The notes under the pieces: model-generated | The model's input: the letters and a program-made list of their open reading frames with translations, nothing else | The model's database searches: none | Told to the model about the DNA's origin: nothing | Translations under genes and position numbers: made by a program | Assembly: GCA_963575745.1 (NCBI GenBank) | Contig: CAUYUJ010009380.1 | Span: 425,741 to 489,740, forward strand | Length of the DNA: 64,000 nt | Direction of reading: 5' to 3' | Source: Prorocentrum cordatum | Taxonomy: Eukaryota; Sar; Dinophyceae; Prorocentrales; Prorocentraceae | Part shown: positions 11,384-22,833 of the stretch, one piece after another | Layout: each line of letters opens with the position of its first letter | Position numbering within the stretch: the stretch's first letter is position 1

Positions 11384-11572
11384 CTAGCTCCACCCCGCGC
11401 CGGAATTCCTCTAGCTCATCGATGCCGAAAAGCTCTACGAGTTATTCCTCTAGCTCATCGATGCCGAAGAGCTCTACGAGGTATATCTTTCAAGTATTCG
11501 CAAAACCGACCCAAAGTTGTGACATTGTCTCTTTTGGTCGGGTCGGCCAACTAGCTCCACTCCGCGCCGGAA

Positions 11573-11972
11573 CTCGGAACCGGCGGTAAACCGTCAATCT
11601 GATTACCGCTGGGAATCTCGTAGAGCTCTTCCCTTGCACAGCAATCGTCGGAACACATGAAGAAAGCTTCTGGAGCGAGAAACGAAAAACTCGAAAAATC
11701 ACGTTTTTCTGTTTTTATCTAACGTCGGTTCCTCCAAGTGTTTTGATAGTAATACTGTACCTATGGGCCTGCAAATTTTACTGGCGGACGCGGCATGACC
11801 CACTACAGGTGCGAAAATCTGCTTTCCCAAAATGAATTGTCAAATATCCTTCAATTTCTCGCAAAACCGACCAGAAGTTACCACCTTGTCCTTTCTGGCC
11901 GGCTGGGCCAACTAGCTCCACCCCGCGCCGGAATTCCTCTAGCTCATCGATGCCGAAGAGCTCTACGAGGTA
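11573..11972 (-). mobile_element. C-family HINE copy
   Basis: CTCGGAACCGGCGG start, hairpin with two changes (TTACCGCTGGG), C-type body and right end GAGCTCTACGAGGTA. It is followed directly by a stack of orphan right termini. Confidence 0.78.
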
Positions 11973-12329
11973 TTCCTCTAGCTCATCGACGCCGAAGAGC
12001 CCTACGAGGTATGGTGAAGAGCTCTACGGGGTACTAGCTCCACCCCGCGCCGGAATTCCTCTAGCTCATCGATGCCGAAGAGCTCTACGAGGTAAGTTGT
12101 CACGTTGTCCTTTCTGGTTGGGTCGGCCGACTAGCTCCAGCCCGCGCCGGAATTCCCTAGCTCTACGATGTCGAAGAGCTCTACGCGGCATTACTCTTAA
12201 GCTTCCAGCAATAACTTGCTCAGGGAAGCTCTACGAGTTACTAGCTCCACCCTGCGCCGAATGTCTCTTAGCTCTTTGCCGAAGAGCTCTATGTGGTACT
12301 CTTAAGCTTCCAGGAACTAGCTAAGGGAA
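11973..12329 (-). repeat. Stack of consecutive element right ends
   Basis: At least six right-terminus fragments follow one another, each ending in a variant of CTCTACGAGGTA, CTCTACGAGTTA or CTCTATGTGGTA (ends near 12012, 12034, 12094, 12190, 12241 and 12299). Some are nested remainders whose left halves lie upstream; others have no partner in the window. No gene is present. Confidence 0.72.
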
Positions 12330-13293
12330 TGGGCGCCGGCGGTAAACCGTCAACCTTCCTTACCGCCGGGGGACTCGTAGAGCTTCCTGCCCATATATAA
12401 CGTCAAAAAATTGCAGAGAACGAATAGTTTGACAGCCTAAACGATTTCAGACCTCTCGATGCAACAGCCGAACGGCCCTCATGACAGCACCTCTGAAGAT
12501 CACTCGAACAATACAAATAGTTTCGCGAATCTAGCTCGAGTATCAAACCGAGTTCAGACCTCTGAATGCTATATGCGGACGCGCCTGATGTCTCCGAATC
12601 GATTCCTGTGATTACCAGCCCTGCAGCCCCCTTACAGCCCGAGTTGAGTGCAGAAAACCGACAGCACCTCTCAAGATCACTCGAACAATACGAATAGTTT
12701 TGCGGACCTAGCTCGTGCAGCAGACCAAGTTCAGAGCTCTGAATGCAACAGGCGGACGCGACTAATGTCTCCGAATCGATTCCAGTGATTACCAGGTTTG
12801 CAGCCCCTTACAGCTCGAGTTAAGTGCAGAAAACGGACAGCACCTCTCAAAATGACTCGAAGAATACAAATAGTTTTGCGGACCCAGCTCCGGCAGCACA
12901 CCGAGTTCTGAGCTCTAGATCTGGCAGGCGGACGCGCCTGATGTCTCCGGATCGATTCCTGTGATTACGAGCCCTGTAGCCCCCCTACCGCCCGAGTTAA
13001 GTGCAGAAAACTGACAGCACCTCTCAAGATGACTCGAATAATACGAATGTTTTTGCGAACCTAACTCGGGCAGCAGACCGAGTTCAGACCTCTAGATGGA
13101 ACAGACGAACGCGCCTGATGATTCGCAATCGATCTCTGTGGGAATCAGCCCTGTAGCTACCCTATAAAGCTCGAGTTAAGTACAAAATACAGACAACGCG
13201 TATCAAGATGACTCCAAATAGCCGATCCCGCCGCGACGCTTTTTTGCAGTAATATCTACCCGATCGACCTGAGATTGAGATGGCGAGCGGTAA

Positions 13294-13692
13294 TACCTCG
13301 CAGAGCTCTTCGTCATCGATGAGCTAGAGGAATTCCGGCGCGGGGTGCAGCTAGTTGGTCGACCCGGCCAGAAAGGACAAAGTGGTAACTTTTGGGTGAT
13401 TTTGCAATTATTTGAAAGATATTTGACAATTCATTTTGAGAAAGCAGATTTTTACTCCGAGCATTGGGATATAAACTTTCTTTCCTGAGCATCTCAGCCC
13501 TTTAGAGGCAAATTTAGTACTAGTTCACTTGGAGGAACCGACGTTGGACAAACACAGAAAATGTGATTTTTCGAGTTTCTCAGGTCTTGCCCTTGACGCT
13601 TCCTTGATGCTTACTGAGGAGCGCCGTGTGCAAGAAGAGCTCTACGAGGGCGCCGGCGGTAACCTGGTTGACGGTTTACCGCCGGTTTCCCG
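13294..13692 (+). mobile_element. C-family HINE in inverted orientation
   Basis: It begins TACCTCGCAGAGCTC, the reverse of the right end, and ends with the hairpin GGCGGTAACC...GGTTTACCGCC near 13653-13685. The body is the reverse complement of the C/B right domain at the left and of GTCGGTTCCTCCAAGTG at the right. Confidence 0.78.
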
Positions 13693-13827
13693 TATGATCG
13701 AATGTGGGAAGGATTGAATTTCGAGAAAAGAATGTTCAACCTACCAAAAGTCAGCAAAAGGTCCGTCGAGATTTTTCTTGCCAACTAGCTCTCCAGCGCC
13801 CCGGAATTACTCTTACGCTTCCAGCAA

Positions 13828-14830
13828 CTGGGCGCCGGCGGTGAAGCGTCAACCTTGGTTACCGCCGGGGGACTCTTAGAGCTTCCTGACAACACATAAT
13901 GTCAAAAAAAAGTTTCAGCCCAAGCAATTTCAGAACTCTCGAATGCAACAGCTGAACGCCCCCGATGCTTCTGGATTGTCTTCTGCACGAGCTCTGTAGC
14001 TCTGCTACAGCCCAAGCTACGTGCGTAAATCGACAGCACCTCTCAAGATAAATCGAACAATACGAATAGTTTGGCAAACCTAGCTCGAGTATCAACCGAG
14101 TTCAGATCTCTGCATGCGACAGGCGGACGCGTCTGATGTCTCTGAATCGATTCCTGTGATTACTAGCCCTGCAGCCCCCCCTACAGCCCGAGTTAAATGC
14201 AGGAAACCGACAGCACCTCTCAGGATAACTCGAACAATACGAATAGTTTTGCGGACCTAGTTCGGGCAGTAGACAGAGTTCGGAGCTCTGGATTCGAAAG
14301 GCGGACACGTCTGATGTCAGGCCCGACTTAAGTGCAGAGAACCGACAGCATCTCTCAAGATAACTCGAACAATACGAATAGTTTCGCGATTCTAGATCGG
14401 GCAGCAGACCGAGTTCAGAGCTCTGGATTCAACGACAACGACCACTGATAATTATGAATCAGATTATACGTATCAGCTCTGTTAAGTACAGAAAACCGAG
14501 AGCGTCTGTCAAGATGACTCGAATAATACCAATAGGTTTGCAGACATAGCTCGGCTAGCAGGCCGAGTTCAGACCTCTGGGTTCAACAGGCGAGCGCGCC
14601 TGATCATTCTGGATCAAATGGCTGTGCTTACCAGCTCGGTAGATGTCCTGAAGCTCGATTTATCTTGAGAAAACCGACAGCGCGTATCAAGATGACTCGA
14701 AACGGCCGATCCCGCCTGGACGCTTTTTGGCAGTAAAATGTACCCGATCGAGCTGTGGTCAAGATGGCGAGCAGGAATAAGATCAAATGTTACGCTTCCA
14801 GCAACAAGCTCAGGGAAGCTCTACGAGTTA
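13828..14830 (-). mobile_element. A-family HINE copy A9
   Basis: Starts CTGGGCGCCGGCGGTGAAGCG after CAGCAA, ends GCTCTACGAGTTA. The right domain is internally deleted, jumping from GATCAAATGTTACG to the end sequence. The following 14 bases are A8's own right end, so two identical termini lie side by side. Confidence 0.78.
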
Positions 14831-14844
14831 AGCTCTACGAGTTA

Positions 14845-15078
14845 CAGGCGCGCTTTCTTAAAGTGTCCAGACCCTTGAATTCGGTTTGGCATGTGGACAA
14901 TCTTTATTCCCGGAGAGCTCTCTGGAAGCTATAAGGTTTCAGACTGGGATCCCGCAGTGAACCGTCAATCAGGTAACCGCCGGGAGCCTCGTAGAGCACT
15001 GTTCTCGCGCGGTGCTGCTCGGAGTACACGAAAAAGCTTTCTCAAGCGTGAAGAAACAAGGTTGCAAAATATGTTTTT
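14845..15078. repeat. Mosaic of D and C fragments
   Basis: Contains an inverted D end (CCCGGAGAGCTCTC near 14909) and a C-like left terminus (CAATCAGGTAACCGCCGGGAGCCTCGTAGAGC, about 14966-14997). No complete element or gene is recognisable. Confidence 0.55.
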
Positions 15079-15349
15079 TCCCGGAGAGCTCTCTGAGAGC
15101 TAGAGGGTTTAAGATTAAAAGCCGGACGGTGGTGGTGCCCGCCAGAAGCCCATCTTCGCCAGTCCAGAATCCCCGCAGCGACCTGCAAAACCTCGCAGCG
15201 GCTCCGGGGGAGCTTCCGGCAAGCTTCCACGCGTGCCCGCTCGCGTGCAGGCACGCGCGGAGGTCTTCAAGGCAGCGCTTCAGAAGCGCTGCGGGGGGAC
15301 CCCCCAGAGCCCCAGTAGCGCTTCACGAGAGCGTCCGACAGTCCGCCAG
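15079..15349 (+). mobile_element. D-family element, inverted
   Basis: It starts TCCCGGAGAGCTCTCTGAGAGC, the reverse of the D right end, and runs into the reversed GC-rich core (GCCGGACGGTGGTGGTGCCC). The far end, GAGCGTCCGACAG, is degraded. Confidence 0.62.
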
Positions 15350-15648
15350 GGCAGACTTGGCAGCATCCAAAACCCGGAGAGCGAAGAACCTCTGGGACGG
15401 GACATTTTTTCTGGAGAGCTTTGGGAGCTCCCCAGAAACGTCTCTGAAGCGCTACCAGGAACGCTTCCACGGGTGCCTGCACGCGCGCAGGCACGCGTGG
15501 ACGCGCGGTGGAAGCGCCCCCAAACCCGCTGCCGGGTCGGGCGAGTTGCTGCGAGGATCGTGGAGCGGCGGAGATGGGCTGCTGGCGGGCACCACCAGCG
15601 CCTGGCTTCTTATCTAACTGGAGCCGGCGGTAAACCGTCAACCAGGTT

Positions 15649-17023
15649 TTTTGCGGACTTTGCGGTCGACTGTGCAGGCTTTCCAGCCTAGTCGGAAGCA
15701 GTAAAGGGCGGACGACAACCCGCGGCATGACAAGAGACGTATGCTCATCGTCAAAAGAAGAATAAATTAATGAGATCAAATACAATCGAACCTCTTTGAG
15801 GCAACCGTAATTCTCAATCAACAAGCACGTCGAAACAATCAAGAAAATGAATGAAACCTGTCTCTGAATCCGTCTCACTGAATAAGCACGTGACACAATA
15901 CAAGCAAGCAACAAAGAGAGGCGGCGGCAGGCAGCAGATACTCAGGTGCAATGCATAGTATTAGCAGGTCTCGTAGACACAGGCCTCGTAGACGCAGCAC
16001 TCGCCACAGAACCTGATCGCACCAGTCCCTGAAGTCTCTGGACGGAGGCCTCAAGTTGATTTCGTCTAGCCTCCAAATTGGAAATTGCAACACCCTGCTT
16101 CTGTACCTGGGTCTGAACATTATCGATTTTACTACCCTGAACTACTATGGCGTCCTGGATCCTCTCAGTATTGTCATCCATCTTATGCATCGTCTGAAGT
16201 AGTAAGCACCGCATGTTATCCTCGTTATCCTTCTCCAACTCCGACATCTTCACATCAGCTGCCGTCTGAGCAGGAACAGGAACGTGCGAACCCACGTGCG
16301 CAACTTCATGATCAACACGCTGAGTCTTTAGGGTCTGCCCTACAGGCTCCCCAAGGACAGCATCATGCCCCGACCTGCAAGTCATAGTTTTCTTCTTCGG
16401 CCTCCTCGATATGGGTCTCAGCCTTGCTTGAAGGGGTATCTCATAAGAAACCACTGAAGACCGATCATCAAACTGGACTCGCCTAGATGACGAGCTCCCA
16501 ACATGAGAATCAGAGGCGCCATGATCAACACTGGACCTGTGATAACAAGATATCTCATGATCAACATCCTGATCAACCTTTAGGGTCTGCCCGACAGGCT
16601 CCCCGAGGACAGCATCCTGCCCCGACCTGCACGTCATAATTTTCTTCCTCAGCCTCCTCCGCTGCCGCCGGGATCCGGCCGAACCGGCGGCAGCGGGATC
16701 AGGGGCGCCCTGCGCCGGACCAACGCCACACCGCGTCGCCGCCATGACCGAGGCCACGGCAGCCGCGGCGGCTGCGACAGTCCTGCGCGGGGCACCTGCC
16801 TGAACAGCAGCGCGGACCGCTGCCTCCACAAGAGAAGCAGCCAACGCGGCGCCGCCGTCGTCCCTCATAGTGAGAGCACCGTGTACAGTATGAGGAACCA
16901 AAGACTCCTGACTGCACAATGCAGCTCGAGAGAGCCCCCCGGCGGGACAAGGCCGAGGGAGAGCGGGAGGTAAGCTCCGCTTCCTCAACCTTTGTTACCG
17001 CCGGGGGACTCGTAGAGCTTGAG
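15649..17023 (-). mobile_element. Retro-family 1 insertion, longer copy
   Basis: It is flanked by CCAGGTT at 15642-15648 and 17024-17030. The 3' end (left) matches the insert at 201-556: TTTTTTGCGGACTTTGCGG, then TCGACTGTGCAGGCTTTCC. It carries one ORF ahead of ~290 bp of 3' UTR. At its 5' end, bases 16986-17023 are an A-type hairpin half with CTCGTAGAGCTT that does not belong to the C target, apparently transduced from the source locus. No reverse transcriptase is encoded, so mobilisation in trans is inferred. Confidence 0.78.
15942..16868 (-). CDS. Coiled-coil protein of retro-family 1, unknown function
   Basis: The frame is open back to 16988, but the first ATG is at 16868 and gives about 308 residues. 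The N-terminal third is Ala- and Arg-rich and low in complexity. A 20-residue segment beginning KKIMTCRSGQDAVLG and ending with EPVGQTLK occurs twice, the second time as KKTMTCRSGHDAVLG. The C-terminal part (MSELEKDNEDNM to LEASVQRLQGLV) has heptad-like spacing suggesting a trimeric or parallel coiled coil, the usual layout of LINE ORF1 proteins. There is no RNA-recognition motif, zinc knuckle, reverse transcriptase or endonuclease that I can see. As it lies directly before the 3' UTR, the element may be a non-autonomous ORF1-only derivative. Alternatively it is a retroposed host mRNA. Function is unknown. Confidence 0.5.
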   Translation of the reverse strand: MRDDGGAALAASLVEAAVRAAVQAGAPRRTVAAAAAAVASVMAATRCGVGPAQGAPDPAAAGSAGSRRQRRRLRKKIMTCRSGQDAVLGEPVGQTLKVDQDVDHEISCYHRSSVDHGASDSHVGSSSSRRVQFDDRSSVVSYEIPLQARLRPISRRPKKKTMTCRSGHDAVLGEPVGQTLKTQRVDHEVAHVGSHVPVPAQTAADVKMSELEKDNEDNMRCLLLQTMHKMDDNTERIQDAIVVQGSKIDNVQTQVQKQGVAISNLEARRNQLEASVQRLQGLVRSGSVASAASTRPVSTRPANTMHCT

Positions 17024-17436
17024 CCAGGTTACCGCCGCGAGCCTCGTAGAGCTCTTTTCTCGTACGGCGGCGCTGCTTAGAACACGTGGCAGGAGCTTTT
17101 CTGATACGCGAGCTGAAAACTCGAAAAAGTAAGTTTTTTAGTTGTCACTGAACGACGGTTCCGCCAAGTGTTTTGATAGTAATACTGCAGCTACGGACCT
17201 GAGAATTCATTGGCAGACGCAAAAAAAAACTTATTACAGGTGCGAAAAATACCAGATCTCAAAACGAATGTTCAAATCTCTCACAAAGTTCGTCCAACCG
17301 ACCCAAAGTTCGCACATTGTCCGTCCGGGCCGGGTTGGCCAACTAGCTCCACCCCGCGCCCGAATTCCTCTAGCTCATAGATGCCGACGAGCTCTACGAG
17401 GTAAACGCTCTAGCTCTCAGAGAGCTCTCCGGGAAT

Positions 17437-18653
17437 TAACTCGCAGAGCTTCTCTTCGCAAGTTATTGCTGGAAGCTTAAGAGTAATTCCGGGGCGCTGG
17501 AGAGCTAGTTGGCAAGAAAAATATCGACGGACCTTTTGGTGACTTTTGGTCGGTTGAAAATGTTGTTCTCGAAATTCAACCATTCGTTAGAGCTCTAGTA
17601 TTTTTTCCCGTGATATTCGATCATATTCCCGCTCGCCATCTTGATCTCAGCTCGATCGGGTACCTTTTACTGCCAAAAAGCGTCCAGGCGGGATCGGCCG
17701 TTTCGAGTCATCTTGATACGCGCTGTCGGTTTTCTCAAGATAACTCGAGCTTCAGGAAAGCTACAGAGCTGGTAAGCACAGCCAATTGATTCAGAATGAT
17801 CAGGCGCGTTCGTCTGTTGAACCCAGAGGTCTGAACTCGGTCTGCTAGCCGAGCTAGGTCCGCAAACCTATTGGTATTATTCGAGTCATCTTGACAGACG
17901 CTCTCGGTTCTCTGTACTTAACTCGAGCTACGGGACAGCTACAGAGCTGATAGGTACAGAATCTGATTCAGAATCATCATTGGCCGTTGTCTGTTAAATC
18001 GAGAGCTCTGAACTGGGTCTGCTGCCCGATCCAGGATCGCGAAACTATTCGTATTGTTTGAGTCATCTTGAGAGATGCTGTCGGTTCTCTGCGCTTAACT
18101 CGGGCTCTGGGGGGGCTGCATGGCTGGTAATCACTGGAATCGATTCGGAGACATCAGCCGCGTCCGCCTTTCGAATCCAGAGCTCCGTACTCTGTCTGCT
18201 GCCCGAACTAGGTCCGCGAAACTATTCGTATTGTTCGAGTTATCCTGAGAGGTGCTGTCGGTTTCCTGCACTTAACTCGGGCTGTAGGGAGGGCTACAGG
18301 GCTCGTACTTACAGGAATGGATTCAGAGACATCAGACGCGTCCGCCTGTCGCATGCAGTCTGAACTCGGTCTGATACTCGAGCTAGGTTTGCCAAACTAT
18401 TCGTATTGTTCGAGCCATTGAGAGGTGCTGTCGATTTACGCACGTAACTCGGGCTGTAGCAGAGCTACAGAGCTCGTACAGAAGACAATCCAGAAGCATG
18501 GGGGGCGTTCGGCTGTTGCATCTCAGAGGTCTGAAATTGCTGAGCTGAAAAACTATTTTCTGTGTATTTTTTTTTTCGACACTATATGTTGTCAGGAAGC
18601 TCTTCGAGTTCCCCGGCGGTAACAAAGGTTGACGGTCTACTGCCGGCGCCCAG
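17437..18653 (+). mobile_element. A-family HINE, inverted complete copy
   Basis: It begins TTAACTCGCAGAGCTTC and ends with the hairpin and GGCGCCCAG. The ~177-bp array and right domain read as reverse complement of the other A copies. Left flank GGGAA and right flank TTCTAG show no target duplication. Confidence 0.82.
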
Positions 18654-19423
18654 TTCTAGTGCGTTCGCCCTTTGCTCTCCGGGTTTTGGACGCTACCAAG
18701 TTTCATTTTGCATCTTCGCTTCGTGGACCTAGCTCGAGTGCCAGACCGAGTGCGGCCTCTCGATGCAAGAAAAGAACGCGCCAGGTGATACTGAATCCGA
18801 TTGTATGCGTACCACCTCTGTTGCTCTTCCAAATCTTCAGTTAAGGGAAACCGACAGCACTCGTCAAAATGACACGTATAATACGAATAGCTCGCGGATC
18901 TAGCTCGACTAGCAGAGCGAGTTCAGACCTCTCGATGGAACAGACGAACGCGCCTGATAATTTCGAATCCGTTTCTGAGAGTATCATATGTAGCTGTCCT
19001 AAATTTCGAGTTGAGTACAGGAAACCGTCAAAGCGTGACAAGATGACTTGAAACGGCCGACGGTTCCCTCAAGTCTTTCGATACTAATATGGCAGCTACA
19101 GACCTGAAAATTTGACTGGCAGCCGCGACATAACCCTGCTACAGGTGGGAAAAATACCTGTTATTTAAACGAACTTTCAAATTTTACAGAAACACAGAAA
19201 AACCGACCCCAAGTCGTCACATTGACTCTTAAGGTCGGATCGGCCTACTAGCTCCACCCTGCGTCCGAATTCCTCTTAGCTCATCTTGCTGAAGAGCTCT
19301 ACGAGGCATTTCAAGCCAGACAGTGGTGATGCTGCCAGGAGCTCCTCTACGGCGCGCCACGTCCGCCGCAGCGACTTGGCAGAGCGTCTAAAAACCGGAG
19401 AGGAAAGGGCGAACGCACTAGAA
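18654..19423. repeat. Mosaic of D, ~177-bp repeat and C fragments
   Basis: A reversed D end (GCTCTCCGGGTTTTGGACGC, about 18679-18698) is followed by two diverged ~177-bp units (18700-19070). A C-like segment then reaches a right terminus GAGCTCTACGAGGCA near 19307, followed by a short D-like GC-rich piece. No gene is recognised. Confidence 0.55.
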
Positions 19424-20782
19424 CTGGGCGCCGGCGGTAAACCACCAACCTTTGTTACCGCCGGGGAACTCGTAGAGCTTCCTGACAATATATAATTTCG
19501 AAAAAAATACACAGAGATCATCGCGTATCAATATGACTTTAAAACGGTCGATCCCGCCTGCCTGCTTTTTGGCAGTAAAAGATACCCGATCAAGCTGAGA
19601 TGTAGACGACGAGCGGAAACAAAATCGACTATCATGGGAAGAAATACGAGAGCTGAAACGAATTGTTCAATTTCGAGAACGAAATTTTCAACCGACCACT
19701 TGGTAGCGTCCATAACCCGGAGAGCGAGGAGACTTCTGGGCAGGAGAAATCGTCTCTGGAGGGAGCTGGGGGGTCACTCTGAACTGGGCGCCGGCGGTAA
19801 ACCGTCAACCTTGGTTACCGCCGGGAGACTCGTAGAGCTTCCTAGCTCGACTTAAGTTGAGAAAACCGACAGCACCTACCAACATTCCGACTTATAGTGA
19901 ATATGTTTTGACCTCTGCATGCGACAGGCGGACGCGTCTGATGTCTGCGAATCGACTCCTGTCATTACCAGCCCTGCAGCCCCCTACAGCCCGAGTTGAG
20001 TGCAGAAAACCGGCAGCACCTCTCAGGATGACTCGAACAATACAGTAGGTTCGCAGACCTGATTCGGGCAGGAGACCGAGTTCCGAGCTCTGGATTCGAC
20101 AGGCGGACGCGCTTGATCTCTTCAAATCGATTCCAGTGACCACCAGCACTGTAGCCCCCCCTCAGCGCGAGTTGAGTGAAGAAACCCGGAACACCTCTCA
20201 AGATGACTCGATCAATACGAACAGTTTCGCGATTCTAGATCAGGCAGCAGACCGAGTTCAGAGCTTAGGATTCGACAGACAAACGCAACTGATGATTCTG
20301 AATCAGTTATTGTTAATATGAGCTCTGTAGCTGTCCTACAGCTCGAGTTAAGTACAGAAAACCGAGAGCGTCTGTTAAGATGACTCGAATAATACAAATA
20401 GGTTTGTGCACCTAGCTCGGCTAATAGACCGAGTTCAGACCTCTCGATTCAACAGGCGAGCGTGCCTAATTATTCTACATCGATTAGCTGTGCTTACCAG
20501 CTCTGTAGCTGTCCTAAAGCTCGAGTTAGGTTCAGAAAACCGTGAGCGCGAATCAAGATGACTCGAAACGGCCGATCCCGCCAGTGTGCTTTTCGATAAT
20601 AATATTCACCCGATCGAGCTGAGATCAAGATGGCGAGCGGGAATAAGATCGAATATCACGGGAAAAAATACTAGAGCTCTAACGAATGTTCAAATTTCGA
20701 GAACAAAATTTTTAACCGAGCAAAAGTCACCAAAAGGTCCGTCGAGATTTTTCTTGCCAACTAGCTCTCCAGCGCGCCGGAA

Positions 20783-22220
20783 CTGGAACCGGCGGTAAAC
20801 CGTCAACCAGGTTACCGCCGGGGTCCTCGTAAAGCTCTTTTCTCGCACGGCGCCCCTCGGTACAAATGCAGGAAGACTCTGGAGCCAGATCCCCAAAACT
20901 CGAGAAATTTCGTTTTATGTGTTGATCGAAAGACGGTTCCGCCAAGTGTTTTGATAGCAATACTGCCCCTACGGGCATCAGGATTGATTGGCGAACGCGA
21001 AATAACGCACTACAGGTGCGAAAAATACCGGTTCTCAAAATGAATGTTCAAATCTCTCACAAAGTTCGCCCAACCGAGCCAAAGTTCGCACACTGGGCGC
21101 CGGCGGTAAACCGTCAACCTTTCTTACCGCCGGGGGACTCGTAGAGCTTCCTGACAACATATAATGTCGGAAAAAATTGCAGAGAACAAATAGTTTTTCA
21201 GCCCAAGCAATTTCAGACCTCTCCTGCATGCGACAGACGGACGCGTCTGATCTCTCTGAATCGATTCCTGTGATTACCAGCCCTGCAGCCCCCCCTACAG
21301 CCCGAGTTAAGTGCAGGGAACCGACAGCACCCCTCAGGATGACTCGAACAATACGAATAGTTTCGCGGACCTAGTTTGGTCAGCAGACAGAGTTCGGAGC
21401 TCTGGGTTCGAAAGGCGGACGCGCCTGATGTCTCCGAATCGATTCCAGTGACTACCAGCCATGCAGCCCCCTACAGCCCCGAGTTAAGTGCAGAGAACCG
21501 ACAGCATCTCTCAAGATGACTCGAACAATACGAATAGTTTCGCGATTCTAGATCGGGCAGGAGACCGAGTTCAGCTCTGGATTCAACAGACAACGGCCAC
21601 TGATGATTCTGAATCAGATTCTGTACGTATCAGCTCTGTAGCTGTCCTGTAGCTCGAGTTAAGTACAGAAATCTTTCAACATGACTTGAATAATACGAAT
21701 AGGTTTGCGGACCTAGCTCGGCTAGCAGACCGAGTTCAGACCTCTGGGTTCAACAGGCGAACGCGCCTAATCATTCTGAATCGATTAGCTGTGCTTACCA
21801 GCTCTGTAGCTGTCCTAAAGCTCGAGTTATCTCGAGAAAACCGTCACCGCCTATCAAGATGACTCGAAAGGGCCCATCCCGCCCGCGTGCTTTTTGGCAG
21901 TAAAAGCTACCCGATCGAGCTGAGATCAAGATGGCGAGCGGGAATAAGATCGAATATCATGGGAAAAAATACTAGAGCTCTAACGAATGTTCAAATTTTG
22001 AGAACAAATATTTCAACCGACCGAAAGTCACCAAAAGGTCCGTCGAGATTTTTCTTGCCAACTAGCTCTCCAGCGCCCCGGAATTACTCTGAAGCTTCCA
22101 GCAGTAACTTGCTAAGGGGAGCTCTACGAGTTATTGTCCGTCGGGGCCGGGTCGGCCAACTAGCTGCACCCCGCGCCCGAATTCCTCTAGCTCATCGAAG
22201 CCGAAGAGCTTTACGAGGTA
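20783..22220 (-). mobile_element. C-family HINE split by A14
   Basis: Pieces 20783-21092 and 22134-22220, joined at TTCGCA/TTGTCCG. It starts CTGGAACCGGCGG and ends GCTTTACGAGGTA. Confidence 0.77.
21093..22133 (-). mobile_element. A-family HINE copy A14
   Basis: Intact hairpin and right end GCTCTACGAGTTA, with about four ~177-bp units, one of them internally shortened near 21205-21225. It is inserted in the C element at GCA/TTGTCC. Confidence 0.8.
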
Positions 22221-22551
22221 TTACTCTTCAGCTTCCAGCAACTGGGAGCCGGCGGTAAACCGTCAACCAGGTTACCGCCGCGAGTCCCGTAGAGCTCTTT
22301 ATCGCACGGCGCTGCTTAGAACACGTGGCAGGTGCTTTTCTGATACGCGAGCTGAAAACTTCAAAAAGTAAGTTTTTTAGTTGTCACCGAACGACGGTTC
22401 CGCCAAGTGTTTTGATAGTAATACTGCAGCTACGGACCTCAGAATTCATTGGCAGACACGACAAAACCCACTACAGGTGCGAAAAATACCAAATCTCAAA
22501 ACGAATGTTCAAATCTCTTACAAAGTTCGTCTAACCGACCCAAAGTTCGCA

Positions 22552-22833
22552 CTGGCGCTGGCGGTGAACCGTCAACCTGGTCACCGCCGGGAACCTCGTA
22601 GAGCTCCTCTCACTAGTAAGAGTGCAGAGAATCGACACAGAATCAAAAAATGGAGATTTTTCGAAAATCTTAAAATTCGATTTTTTCGATGTTCATATTC
22701 ACAGTTCCCGGAGGTCAACTCATGCAAAAATGCATCGAGAGAGCTGAGCTGCTGTCAGAGAGGAGTTCATATGCCAATGCTCGGCGTAAAAATCTAAAGT
22801 TGTCACATTCTCCGCCTCGGCCGGCTGGGCCAA
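22552..22833 (-). mobile_element. B-family HINE, right end missing
   Basis: CTGGCGCTGGCGGTGAACC start and hairpin; body to GGCTGGGCCAA where A15 begins. No B right terminus follows A15, so that end was deleted. Confidence 0.7.

Larger units (their letters stand above)
10247..11444 (-). mobile_element. B-family copy in three pieces
   Basis: Pieces 10247-10509, 10910-10985 and 11384-11444 rejoin as AAAATGAA + TGGTCAAATATC and GATGAA + CTAGCTCCACC, ending CTCTACGAGTTA. Two different elements (a B and a C) were inserted in it. Confidence 0.78.
9912..11483 (-). mobile_element. B-family copy, outer layer of a three-level nest
   Basis: The left part 9912-10246 ends GCGCCGGAA and resumes at 11445-11483 with TTCCTCTAGCTCATCG, ending CTCTACGAGGTA. 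The flanks GTCAAA and TATCTTTC rejoin the interrupted outer element, again without target duplication. Confidence 0.78.
12330..14844 (-). mobile_element. A-family copy A8, interrupted twice
   Basis: Pieces 12330-13293, about 13693-13827 and 14831-14844. An inverted C element and A9 occupy the gaps. The ~177-bp array here is diverged, with several single-base changes per unit, so this is an older copy. Confidence 0.75.
15618..17402 (-). mobile_element. C-family HINE carrying a retroelement in its hairpin
   Basis: The left hairpin half is 15618-15648 and the right half resumes at 17024 (CCAGGTTACCGCC). The body is nearly identical to the C copy at 22242, and the element ends GAGCTCTACGAGGTA. 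The loop holds the 1.4-kb retroelement described separately. Confidence 0.78.
15350..17436 (-). mobile_element. D-family element split by a C copy
   Basis: Pieces 15350-15617 and 17403-17436 rejoin as TTATCTAA + AACGCTCTAGC. The palindromic right end CTCTCAGAGAGCTCTCCGGGA is complete. The C element 15618-17402 sits between them. Confidence 0.72.
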
